From Bursaphelenchus xylophilus (Eukaryota; Nematoda; Chromadorea; Rhabditida; Aphelenchoididae): a DNA stretch of 64,000 bases. Of the stretch, positions 23,879 to 34,200 are shown piece after piece. Below the pieces are notes generated by a model that worked only from the letters and a program-made list of their open reading frames with translations, was not told the DNA's origin and did no database searches. The stretch lies in assembly GCA_904066235.2 (NCBI GenBank), contig CAJFCV020000003.1, forward strand, positions 5,890,001 to 5,954,000, given 5' to 3'. Position 1 is the first letter of the stretch. Each line of letters opens with the position of its first letter. The translations under genes and the position numbers were made by a program.

Positions 23879-26046
23879 CTAAGTTTTCAGCTCGAGTGTC
23901 CTCACAAAACGCCGTTTGCACCAGAAGAGGATGGTGATACTCATGAGTAACAGGTTGATCAGGGTCACCCCCACCAAACTGATCACCATTGTCCATTCAG
24001 ACCTCCGTTCCGAGATCTGGACAGGACAATCGGCCAGCTTGGCAAAGTTGTCATCCACCACCATCAAGGGCTTTGTGAACACATCCAAAGTATCGGCCGG
24101 ATCATACCTCGGCCCGGGGACCAGATCTCTCTTCGATTTCCGACGACGTTGATGATCGTGGATATGAGAATGGGCTTGCGTTTCAGGACATTTGGGTGGA
24201 GTTATGCCTGCACAACCTCCATCGTATTTCAGACATAGTGTTAGTTGACATTGGAATTGGAGAACCGGCCGGTCCGCGTATTTGAAGACGTGATACGGTT
24301 TGTGAGCCAACCGCAAAGACTGGTCGTAATCGGGAGTTGAAAGTAAAACTGCATCAAGACCACATCTAAATAGATTAAGTGATCAGAAATTAATCTGAGC
24401 TCAGTTACCCATTGGCATCGATTATATCCACTCGATCTCCGAAACCGTTATCCACGTAACAAGAGTGTACCAACATTCCAAAAGTGTCCTTATTATTCTC
24501 TTCTATGCATTCCCATCTATGGTACACACTCTGGCCAAGAGTGGCATATTGAACAATGGGGCCATTAGGGTGGTCTTTCCTCAAGGTGTACTCACAGACT
24601 GGCATTTGGTAGACCTTTTCTCGAAATTGGGTGGTAATCATGCTGGAACCAAAGAGATCAAACGAGTTTCGAAGAGAGAGGAGAATCTCGACTCGTTCCC
24701 GAATTATTCTTACCTCACTTCCATGGGGACAGAAACTGGTTTCTCAGCCTCCATGTAGAAGCATTGGATTTTCACCATCTGATCTACTTTGGTCATAAAC
24801 ACTGAATGGAACATAAACACGACTGTCATCTCGACGAAAATGCCGCGGGGATTTAACTGAAAACAAAATATTTTGAACAGGAATCGGGAATGGAAATGAC
24901 GTCAAAGGATTCCATCAAAAAATGCTCACCGAACGATACCGGTGCACATTGCAATTGTTGAATGGAATGGTTATTCCGATACTCTTGGAGTCGGAGAATT
25001 GTTCTGGCCCTGCTCGGCATTCTTCTTGATGGAAATGGTCGGCGACGAAGACGTAGCCATCAAACGGTTTCTTGGTCGACGCCCTCACTCCAATCCTATC
25101 TGGAGCACAGATAATATCCGGGGTTCCGGGCCCTGCAAATACATGCACGATGATATAAAACTCTCCACAACAAAGAATATTGACTTTTTTTCATTAACCA
25201 AAAATTATCTCACGAATTATTGACTTTAAAAATAAATCAAACATACTGAATTCAGTCTTGCACATGTCCCATGTCAAAGAATCGGCCAGTGACTTGTCGA
25301 GTTGTTCAAAAGACTCCACGGTAAATACCCTCAGGGCATTCCCAGTTATCTAAAGTCTTATAAAATCGTCCAGAATTTCCCTACTTGATGAAGCTGATGG
25401 ACATTTACAAGATTCGTGACACCAATTGCATATACCATCACATGGGCGTCCTTCAATCGTTGAGCAGCTTCAGCCACATCATCTTGAGATTGGCCATCAG
25501 TGACAACGATCACAACCTTGGGGACATGTCCCCCTCTAGCCCCTTGGAATCCATTCTCCAGGGCCAATTGCAAGGCTTTGCCGGTGTTCGTAGCGCCGCT
25601 TTGATATTTTATTCTTTGAATTGCCCAATCCAACTAAATGCACAGTACAGCCGATCCAAAATATTTTTTTCAAGTTTTACCTGGTTGGGGTTGGTATACT
25701 GACTGAGTGAGATCTCGAGTTGAGGTGTTTCCGAGTACTGAATTACAGCCAGATGGCTTCCTTGGGCCGAAACGTTTAATCTGTTCGCAAGATGAGATGC
25801 AAAGTTGAGTTGGAGTTGGAAAGTGTCACCTCCCACGGACCCCGAGGCATCCAACAACAAGACCAGATCAACCGAGTTGTTGTTAACACATTCCTTCACC
25901 AATTCAGAATCTATCAATCCATTGTCAACATGAACAGCCAAGCCAGGCTTGAGGCCGAGCAAAAACAAATAACTCTAGAAGAACGCCATGAATGGGGCCA
26001 GAGGACTCACCAGAACCACTAATTGTAGCACCTCTGCCGGATTCAT
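23879..26046 (-). CDS. cut-6: CUT-6-like cuticlin: von Willebrand A plus zona pellucida domain
   Basis: Extracellular, cuticle-associated ZP protein. Exons (minus): 26046-26011, 25974-25681, 25633-25385, 25349-25247, 25132-24930, 24856-24714, 24642-24409 and 24365-23879, 582 residues. A signal peptide is split by intron 1. The vWA domain follows (VDLVLLLDASGSVGG, the MIDAS DxSxS; IVVTDGQSQDD), then a ZP domain with paired cysteines (ICAPDRIGV, NNCNVHRY, SCYVDNGFG, GCGLDAVLL). A furin-type site comes next (RRRKSKRD), then a C-terminal transmembrane helix (VISLVGVTLINLLLMSITILF) and a short basic tail. This is the standard layout of a secreted, cleaved, polymerising ZP precursor. C. elegans CUT-6 has the same vWA+ZP combination. 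A TTTACAG acceptor precedes the ATG by 7 nt. The family is clear; the exact orthologue is less so. Confidence 0.85.
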
Positions 26047-26798
26047 AGCATCTCTGTAAACGTGTTAACAAACAAAAATATGAAACATGGAAGAGGCCGT
26101 TCGACGATGAAGATAAGGGATCACTGTTCCAGTCTCGTCTCTCCTCCCAAGATCAGCGAGAAAAGGGAAAAGTTACGATGATCCCCAGAGCAATTATTCT
26201 TGATAGAACGAGTAATCAGAATCAAAAAAAAAACCGGCGCCTCCGAAAAAATGAAAAAGTTGTCAAGGGATCGGACTGCGGATATTGGTGGGGAACCTTT
26301 GGCTTCTGATATAAAGGAAGGCGCTAGATCCAGCGAAACAGATCACTGATGGATCGTCGACCTAGATCGAGGAATGCATAAAAACAGCTTTATTTTGGAG
26401 TGTAAATCCATAACATCAGTCCAGCTAAGTTTATTGATCTAATCAGATTGGTGCGAGTGTGGTAGTAACAATATATCATATCAGTCAAATAAAAAACAAC
26501 CTGACGCGAACCCGGATGATCCAAAAAGTAGAAAACAAAGGGAGAACAAGTGAATCAAGGAACCGGCTGGCTAAGCTGAGGAAAGGACACCGGCTTGACG
26601 CTGGCTTTTGTTACTGTAGCTCAATGCGTGCCAAAACATACTTGCAAATATTGCAGGCTATTAAAAACGGACAGTTAAAAATCATATATGACTAAATCTA
26701 AGACCACAAAGGCCAGACAACAAGTGACAATACTCTAACCGACTCTTTAGACTATAAAGTTAGACTTTATCTACAATATAATGAGTTGAAAAGATGTT
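26047..26798. other. Intergenic, 3' of OSBP gene and 5' of cut-6
   Basis: About 750 bases between two minus-strand genes. Nothing coding is seen. The part nearest cut-6 includes a run of pyrimidine/purine-rich sequence and probably its promoter. The 78-codon frame at 26459-26695 has no recognisable features. Confidence 0.4.
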
Positions 26799-29700
26799 CT
26801 AGAAGATCTGAACGCATTTTGACCAGTCTTGTTTTTCTTTACATGACCAGTATTGATTCTTGTATACATGGATAACAGAACCCGTACATTCATCCTGCGT
26901 CTTTTCAAACCATGACGGTTCATATTCAGGATACGCCTTTCCTAAAATCATGCTCATGAGCCAAGGAAACAAAAATTATTGTTACAGTTCCTCCTTTCCC
27001 TACCTTCCCGCATGGCTTGTTCCGCTTCCTGTTCCCTGATCTTCCTCTTGACCCTTTGTTTCTCCTCCAATTTTTCCTTTTCCTCGTTGGCTTCGTCCCA
27101 TTTCCCGTCTTCCATAAGTCGTTGATCAGGTCTTAATCGGGAATCGGTGGGGGCGACACCTTCCTCTGGTTCATTCAATTCTATCGCCAATTGAGTGAAA
27201 TTGTGCATATTCTCACTATTCGGACTAAAAAATACTTCAAAACACCAATAATAACGTACTATGGAGGATTCACCGTCCACAATCTCTGAGAACATCCCGT
27301 TCCGAGGCTGTTCTTATCACTCTTGGTCACCTTGGCCAGATCAATGTGCTTGTCCCAATGTCCTTGGACCACAAAGCGAGGGTTTCCGGACGCATCCTTA
27401 ATGATTCCGCTCACTTTTCTTGCTTTATCCGGAGAGAAATAACTGTAGGCATGGAACTTAATGACGCCCTTATCCTTCGTATTATGGTTCTCAATCACCA
27501 TTTCTCCATGGTTATCGATCCACAACTTTCCAACTATAATGTTATGCACGGTGGTCGTAATCTTCCGGTAAGTGTAATGATTATTAGAATTCTTGAACTT
27601 GATATGTGTGAACCCAGTCGGTGTTACTGATAAATATTTTCCCCGGAATCTGGAGGTCATGTTAAAGTCCTGGAACATTACCCATTCGCGACCTTCAGCA
27701 TGATGAGCTGTGGCTGGAGGGTGATGTGAGACCTGCAATCAAATGACTACAGTAGAGTGGGCGTGCAATAAGACGTTAGTTTCCTCCATTTTGGCATTAT
27801 ATACCAAGCCCACCTGTTCCACTTGAAAGTATTTTCACCTTGTAAATTTGCTTTGTTTTACAGAATTAGCCGAGAAAGTGATGCGCTTATAGGGATCTGC
27901 CAACTTTGGTTGAATTAGACGGTGTCATCATAAGGAAAACCCCAATACCGTGCTTTTCAGTGGTGTTTTACAAAACGCATTTTTTAAATGAAACCGCAAT
28001 TTTTGTTACTGATTAGAAAACATTGCCCACCACCAACATTCTCGTATAACTCTAGGCGCTCTTATTTTCTTTATCTGACGAAACTCGAGGGTGAACTCTG
28101 GATTTTTATTTCTAAGGGACGCCTCACAGGAATCGGCAAATACTTGTCAAGACGTTTCATAACGAAACCTATATCATTTGAAAGGGCAGTAAAAATAGTG
28201 TACAACGGAAAAAAATAGCTGTCCAATTTCCTTTAGGGCATATATGACTCCTTTTTAAAATGGGTCATACACGGCCGAAGCGCCGGTTTGCTATGTTACA
28301 GTAACACTGGCGGATTGAAATAGTTTCCGTTGATCTCCTAACACCTAAAAACGTTTCTGGTAGTCGTTTTATAGTTTTGCCAATCCTCGGTTCTGACAAG
28401 GGAATGGTGTGAATTGCCCGTGAGCCTTTAACACGAGACTTTGGTTGATTTTTGTATGCGCTTTCGAAAGACCGTACAAAATGTATTAGTTTTGGCTTAG
28501 AAATCATGTGTAGGCTTGGTATATAATGTCAAATGCCAAAAGTATTACCGGCAGTCATGTCAAATTCCAGGGTAATTGGCAAAACAGGGGTAGCTAAACG
28601 AAAAAAGTCGGCCGGTTAATACTTTTGGCCGCCTTTGTACTTCACAAACTATAGAAGTCAGATCCATAAAGCAAAATAGTCTGACCTGCTCTGTTAAGGA
28701 CCACCAGCCTCGATCGGCCGTTCGATCACATTCGAAAGTCTCTCCCAACAAGGGATTAAAAGGCTTGGTCGTTCTATTCCCTGTAGTAGAATAACAGCTG
28801 ATGGCATAAGCAGCAATGTAACACATCTGTTCAGCAGGGTCCTTGCACTTGGCTGCAGCGTCTAAGAGATCGGCATATTCAAGATCCTCTGTGATCCTTT
28901 GAAGAACTGACAGCGGTTCGTTAAAATTGACCTAAGAAGAGCATATTCAATATCTCTTTCAGCTTACGGGCATGGGGATTTTCGTAAGTTCTTTCCCGAT
29001 ACAGTTCTTCATAATCGACCAAAGATTCACGGAACATTGAGGTCTCGTTGGAATGGTGGATCGCCGTCTTTTGGAGGATTTAGGGAACGAAAACGGAGTA
29101 ACTGCACCGTCCTCATTTGTCATTGACGCCTGAATATTACACCGCTTAACATAACATTTACTCCGTTCGAAAAAATAAAAAATAAAATTGCGCAAAAAAG
29201 AAAGCGAATTTGCTCATAACAGTCCTACATGGAGAATGCTTTCCCGCCGTGATTCCAAAAAGAGTTAAAAGCCCTGATTGAGAGAGGGGGCCTGCAACGA
29301 GACAGTGCACGAGGAGAGAGCCCCCTTCCAAATCTTTTCAATAAATATTCGACTTCCCTATAAGGTAATACTCCGATCATGATAAATAGATCATTTTAAA
29401 CACAACTCCCATCAAAAATAGAAAACTTTGAGCCCCGTTTAGAATGTAATTCTTGTCACTCGACTGTAATTTTCTTAACCAGTTTTCAGAAACTTACAAT
29501 ACCAGAAGAGGGAACTTTCCGGGAGAATTGAGAGGAAGAATGACTGGCGGTGTCGGTATCTTCTAATACATTACTGATCCCCGAGGAAATATCACTGTTC
29601 TGAACTTCTCCATTGTCCTCAAAATCATCATTCATAGTTACCTCGAAGTCTGGTTCCTCGGGTGCATCGTGAAATATCTCGTCATCACTGTCATCATACG

Positions 29701-31163
29701 CTAAAAAGTGTAAAACTTCAATTTTTCAGATAAGTGAAACCGTTTCTGCTCAAAGCATAAAAAATATTTAGGATAAGTAATATCGTTTCTGCTCAAAACA
29801 TAATAGGATAGGTAATATCCTTTCTGCTCAAAACTTACGAGATTTCTGCTGTAGATTTGAGGAAGATGGATTCAAAAATGCGGCGTTCTCCAAATTACTG
29901 TGCTGCTTGGCCAAGGTTTCTATCTGTTCCTGTAAGAGACACCGCTGATCACGTTCGTTCGTGAAGAGACGATATAAATCTTGAGTTCCCTTCTTATTTA
30001 ATTCCACCAAATCTTCAAGGCTCTAAACAAGAAACTAAGTCTCCAATAACACTAACACACCTTCATCAAAGCCTCCATTTGTTCTTTTAAATTGATCATA
30101 TGAGCCTGCACTTTTTTGTTTTCATAACCAGATAAAACATGATGTAAATCATTGTAGGATTTGCCTAAAAATTTAGCAAATAACCATTCCGATTCACAAA
30201 TTTACCTACTCAAACTATCCTCCGACTTTCGAACTTCCTCCAGTTTTAGATTCAATGAACTTTTTATATCCTCGACCATTTTGTCCATATCTTCTTCCGT
30301 AGTGGCGTTATTACAATCCTCGTCGTCCAAATCGGCCTTCTTGCATGCCCTGTGGCGAGCGTACTCGAGAGCGTTTAGCCAATTATTCCTATCAATCTCA
30401 TTGTTAGCCTTTAGATGAAAACTTTGGGAAGTTCCGCTGATTGTCTAAATCAATAAACCAGAATTCAGATAACGCTTACGATACTATTCGAAGCAGGGTC
30501 CGAGTGAATCCGGCTCTCCTTCAGATTAACGCTTCCTCGACAAGCCACTCCGACCTCCGCTTGATTTCTGAAAAGAACAGGTAAGAAGAACGTGAGAGAT
30601 ACCCGCACCTGATAGAACGGCCCTTAGGGTAACAGTTGACAGTCTTTAGAGTCTTCCGGAGTCGTTTCTTCCAAGACATGACTATGCTTATCAAATGACG
30701 CGTGGTCTAAGACAATCCTGCTTAGGAGTGGTTATAAAGTGCGGAGTGAAACAAAAAAAGAGTTGGTAGCTGCCTCGTCTCTATTACATTCCCTCGTTTT
30801 TTCACGCGACCGCAGCGATTTTTTTGAAGAACGCTTGCACTTCCTTAAAGGCAGGCAATTCTATATTGAATACAAATAACGCAATATAATTCTAGTTAAG
30901 GTCAGAAGAGAAATAAAAAAAAAACTATTCACCTGTTAACCAAGAGCAATAAACGAACAAGGCCTCTTCACCTACCTGTAATAGCTCAACGTCCCTTCCG
31001 AATCGAGTACGAACCATCGTTGTCGATATCCCTTTATGTAATTGGTCCATTTTTGAAGCCAACCCGCCTTTTCTGTTGTGGTGGCCTCATTGGACTCAGG
31101 TAGAAAGCCCCGATCATCCGATGAGACACTCCCAGAATGATTCGATCGATTTCCTAACTTCAT
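26799..31163 (-). CDS. Oxysterol-binding protein (OSBP-type ORP)
   Basis: Lipid transfer protein at ER-Golgi contact sites, exchanging sterol for PI4P. Exons (minus): 31163-30976, 30567-30480, 30444-30210, 30164-30061, 30022-29839, 29700-29498, 29129-28968, 28931-28686, 27732-27260, 27224-27004 and 26941-26799; 748 residues. Order of parts: PH domain (GWLQKWTNYIKGYRQRWFVL), coiled coil, acidic FFAT-like VAP-binding motif (DDEIFHDAPEE, with His where Phe is usual), ORD domain with NLWSIMKNCIGKELTKIPMP, the family signature EQ|VSHHPPATAHH, and the C-terminal PTDSRLRPDQRLMEDGKWDEAN. Length and order match OSBP rather than short ORPs. The donor at 30209 is GTAGGT; the neighbouring GTAAAT would shift frame. 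The frame is open upstream of the ATG, so a further 5' exon is possible. Confidence 0.92.
27789..28541. mobile_element. Non-autonomous inverted-repeat element in OSBP intron
   Basis: The 953 nt intron between the EQ and VSHHPP exons is unusually long for this genome. Near its ends lie inverted copies of TATATACCAAGCC with TTGGCAT-type outer bases (27789-27811 and 28512-28541). The enclosed 0.7 kb has no convincing transposase. I interpret it as a short-TIR DNA transposon remnant. Target duplication is unclear. Confidence 0.5.
28535..28629. repeat. 95 bp hairpin (GCCAAAAGTATTACCGGC arms)
   Basis: GCCAAAAGTATTACCGGC at 28535 is mirrored by GCCGGTTAATACTTTTGGC ending at 28629, with one extra base. 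The loop is about 58 nt. It overlaps the right end of the larger inverted-repeat element in the same intron and may be a separate small insertion. Confidence 0.6.
29728..29836 (-). repeat. Three-copy tandem repeat next to an OSBP splice donor
   Basis: On the minus strand, three imperfect units of about 35-45 nt each contain GTTTTGAGCAGAAA. The first copy starts exactly at the donor of the exon ending 29839. The intron (29701-29838) consists largely of this repeat. It probably arose by local duplication at the exon-intron boundary. Confidence 0.65.
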
Positions 31164-31616
31164 CAGAAGTCGATTCGAACGGCCGATCCACTTGTTTCTC
31201 AACGCCCGTGGTCGAAAATCTTGGCGGACTTGATGATGCACCAGATCCCCGAGACTCTGAAAAGAGGAAAAATAAAGATTCAGAATTCGGAATACAATCA
31301 GATAAGGAATTTACCTAAAAGATCATTTTAGATAATCGTCGCAATTCGGAAACGGAGAATGTAAGTCTTAAATGAAAGGAGAGACAACAACTAAGAAAAA
31401 CACAGACCCTAAGGCGGAAAAGCGGCCAGCCTCCACGCGTGAGGCCTGGAAACCCGAATCTCAAATCAATTTTCCGCCCTCAAAACATAAACAAAATTAT
31501 TCAAAAAAATAACTTCGTACAAGCTGATTCACCGAACAAAACATAACCGATAGTTCCGAAAATTCCGTCACATAATCTTTTCCACAAAAATAAAAAATTA
31601 TTGAGAAAAGCATAGT

Positions 31617-31945
31617 TGACTCGGGCCGAGCTCGGGCCAAGCCATTCTCTTTGTTTTGGCCACAGCCAGGGGTGGTCAGTGGGCCGGGCCGGGATCAAAA
31701 CGGAAATCTGACAAACGGGCCGGGCCTGTCCTTAGACGGGCCGGGCCGCGGGCATGGGGTTTTTGGCTTCGTGGAAATTGGACAGAGTGAAACTCGACAG
31801 ATTTTTTTCACTGCAAAAAAATAATTATTTGATGATTCAATAGTGACATTTCGTACGATTGCAGCGAAAAAAATTCTGTCCAATTTCACCCTGTCCAATT
31901 TCCGCGCTCTGTCCAAATTATTTCTGTCCAATTTCAACGAAGCCG
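31617..31945. repeat. GGGCCGGG-rich repeat plus hairpin (hAT-like MITE fragment)
   Basis: A run with several GGGCCGGGCC blocks begins around CCAGGGGTGGTCAGTGGGCC (31668) and resembles 59018-59100 (CCAGGGGTACGGACCGGACC). Immediately after it, GGCTTCGTGGAAATTGGACA (31764) is mirrored by TGTCCAATTTCAACGAAGCC ending about 31944, with inner mirrored copies of CTGTCCAATTTC. The CAGGGGT-type end followed by GGGCCGGG is typical of small hAT derivatives. Exact borders are not certain. Confidence 0.5.
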
Positions 31946-32033
31946 GGTTTTTTCCGCCCGACCCGTCTATATTACAATGCCAACCCGTTGGCATTCGTTG
32001 TTTTCGCACCGGGAAAATTAATTGATGTTGTTG

Positions 32034-32167
32034 TATCAGTCTGTCGGGAAAATAACGGCGAGTCGTCGCAGCGAAATGTCTCGCCTCGTTGAAAAAAGGA
32101 TGCAGTCGCACACCAAATCCACAGCTTCGGCTTGCCGTCGCAAAGCGATTAACCCGACAGACTGATA
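32034..32167. mobile_element. MITE, TATCAGTCTGTCGGG family, copy 1 (134 bp)
   Basis: Perfect 15 bp terminal inverted repeats, TATCAGTCTGTCGGG and CCCGACAGACTGATA. The interior (CGTCGCAGCGAAATGTCTCG...GATGCAGTCGCACACCAA) matches the reverse complement of the longer copy at 37281-37472, so this is an internally deleted relative. There is no coding capacity. Confidence 0.8.
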
Positions 32168-32578
32168 GTTGCAGTTTCTCAAGTTCTAAAACGTTTACAT
32201 GTCTATTTGTGACGTTTCGTTTCGTCACAAATAGAGTTTTGGAGAAATTTTTTTCTTGTCTAACCGGGCAAAATCTTTTCTTTCTGGTCCGAAGTGACGT
32301 TCTAAACCTTTCTTAATTATTCAAGACCAATTTTATCTTCCAAAAATTTTAAAAAATCTTCCGAAAGAATTTTGGTACCTAAAATCCCTTTCAATCGATA
32401 GTGTGTGGACGGAACGTCTAAACGGTTCAGGAAATGAGCTAGCTTGAAGTGCGTACTATAATAAGAATTTGATGAGAAAGATCAAACCCTAATATACCAA
32501 AAAATAGTTTACCATTTTTATACGTTTGATAGGGAAGGGAATCGTCAAAAAAAAATGGTTTTTTTGGATGTTTCGAGG

Positions 32579-33658
32579 CTCAAATTTCGCATACTGAGTA
32601 CACTAACAAAATAAAAATTTCTGGCACTTTTATTTTTTCGAGATTTGGCTTACTGTAGGCGTACTGTTATTTTACCGCTCTCTGCAACGCAGTTGTCAGT
32701 ATGCGTTGAAGCTTGGGGCTTGTTTTATTGGATTCTTGACATCATACTGAGCACAACGGTTAAAAGTCCATTTGAGTTTGAAAAAACACAGCTTTTAGTA
32801 AAATTTTTTACAGTTACTTAGTTTTTCCAAAATTTTGCATAACCAAAAAAGTTCTTATTTGATCCAAATAACTGCTGTTTATTGTGGTTACAACAAGACT
32901 ATAACCACGTCTCTGAACGGTCGCCTGGCCGAGATACGAGGATTTTTTAGGCAAAGTCTATTTGGACTGTTTGACAATTTCCTACGATAATTTTTTCTAT
33001 TGGGCCAAACAGGTATACCGACATAAGCGGATATTCTAGATTTTGTTTTGCCTGCAGCCCGAATCCTTTCTATCTCTCATGTAAACATATTCGGAGGAGT
33101 AATACTCTGTGGTGGTAATTTTCCCGAGAGCACAGCCCTTTAAAAATTCGATAAATTGAAGGAGTCCTGGCCTTTTTTATTAAAAAACGTTATGTATTAG
33201 CGTTATGTCATTCGAGTTCTAAACTTATTTTATGGCACTGCAAAATGACCACTCAAAATGGCTCTTCTTCAAATTCAAAGTAATGCAACAACGCGCGAGC
33301 TGCGAGTTCGATGCCTCTTGGTTTGACAGTAGTCTTACCCTGCTACGGTTGGGATAGGGTGATACTAGCCAGACTCGTTTAAGAACGCCTAACTATTAGA
33401 GCTCTAATGTCGAGAAATCTGGATTACTGTAACTTCGGATTCAAAATCAATTTTTTCTGGCCTTGTGCAAAAGTTTAGAAAAAAGTTGTCATCAAGTAAC
33501 TTGCTTAGAATGACGATACATCCGAACCGCTCCCGACTCCCTGGACGTCTGGGTTTTGCGATACAAAATTTTAAGTAAAAGTACAGTAAGCCGAATCTGG
33601 AAAAAATATGTGCCAAAAATTTTTATTTTGTTAGTGTACTCAGTATGCGAAATTTGAG
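32579..33658. mobile_element. 1.08 kb segment bounded by 49 bp inverted repeats
   Basis: The left arm (32579-32627, starting CTCAAATTTCGCATACTGAG) and right arm (33610-33658) are inverted copies differing at about one position, and the similarity continues inward more weakly (TATTTTTTCGAGATTTGGCT; ...GATTCGGCTTACTGTA). The interior has no recognisable transposase. It could be a non-autonomous transposon or two insertions of one element. Confidence 0.6.
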
Positions 33659-34200
33659 CCCCGTAGGACCAACTTGATAAAAATGTGCCGAGGGGTTCTT
33701 GAGTCTCTCGCGAACCTTGTTTTAAGCAGTAGAATATGAACAAAAGATCTAAGCCTGGCGTGATTTCTTAATATCAATCGTTTCTAAGTTTATCTAATCA
33801 ACTAAACCAACTTACTGGTGAAAAAACGGACATTGTATGACAACCATAAATCTAAAACACTCGCCTTAAAAACGGTAAACAATTACCCATCCAATTATGA
33901 AACCATCATTTTTCTCTGATTGTACCGACAGCCTGTGAAGCAAAACGAAGGCCAAAAAGGCGATTACTTTATTACGGGGTTATATATATACATCGTAGTA
34001 AAGCTCATAATGACTAGAATAGGAATGTATTTAAAAAAACTAAGTGAGCGTGTGGACCGCGAATGTAGTTGATCACCTTGACTTGCATCAGTGGAGGAGG
34101 TAAATTTGAAGGATCACACGGATTCCGTAATCGTAAGATGATAGGGCCAAGAACTGGCATAGAGCATTAACAAACAAAAAGAGAAGAACCATGGCCATAG

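Larger units (their letters stand above)
31164..34200. other. Three-kilobase repeat-rich gap between OSBP and PITP-1
   Basis: No gene is recognised. The interval holds a GGGCCGGG-rich hAT-like fragment, a hairpin-rich patch, one copy of the TATCAGTCTGTCGGG MITE and a pair of 49 bp inverted repeats 1 kb apart; these are listed separately. The OSBP promoter and the PITP-1 3' flank must lie at the two ends. A TTTTCAG acceptor near 31257 precedes the OSBP start. Confidence 0.55.

Noticed and set aside
28265..28507. 80-codon minus frame in the OSBP intron
   Set aside because: No transposase or known domain, and it lies within an inverted-repeat element; not supported as coding.
30180..30215. Apparent stop in OSBP after the SLS exon
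   Set aside because: Disappears when the GTAGGT donor at 30209 is used instead of the adjacent GTAAAT.
33270..33345. tRNA-like GAGTTCGATGCCTC segment
   Set aside because: No paired acceptor stem or anticodon arm could be drawn; no tRNA called.
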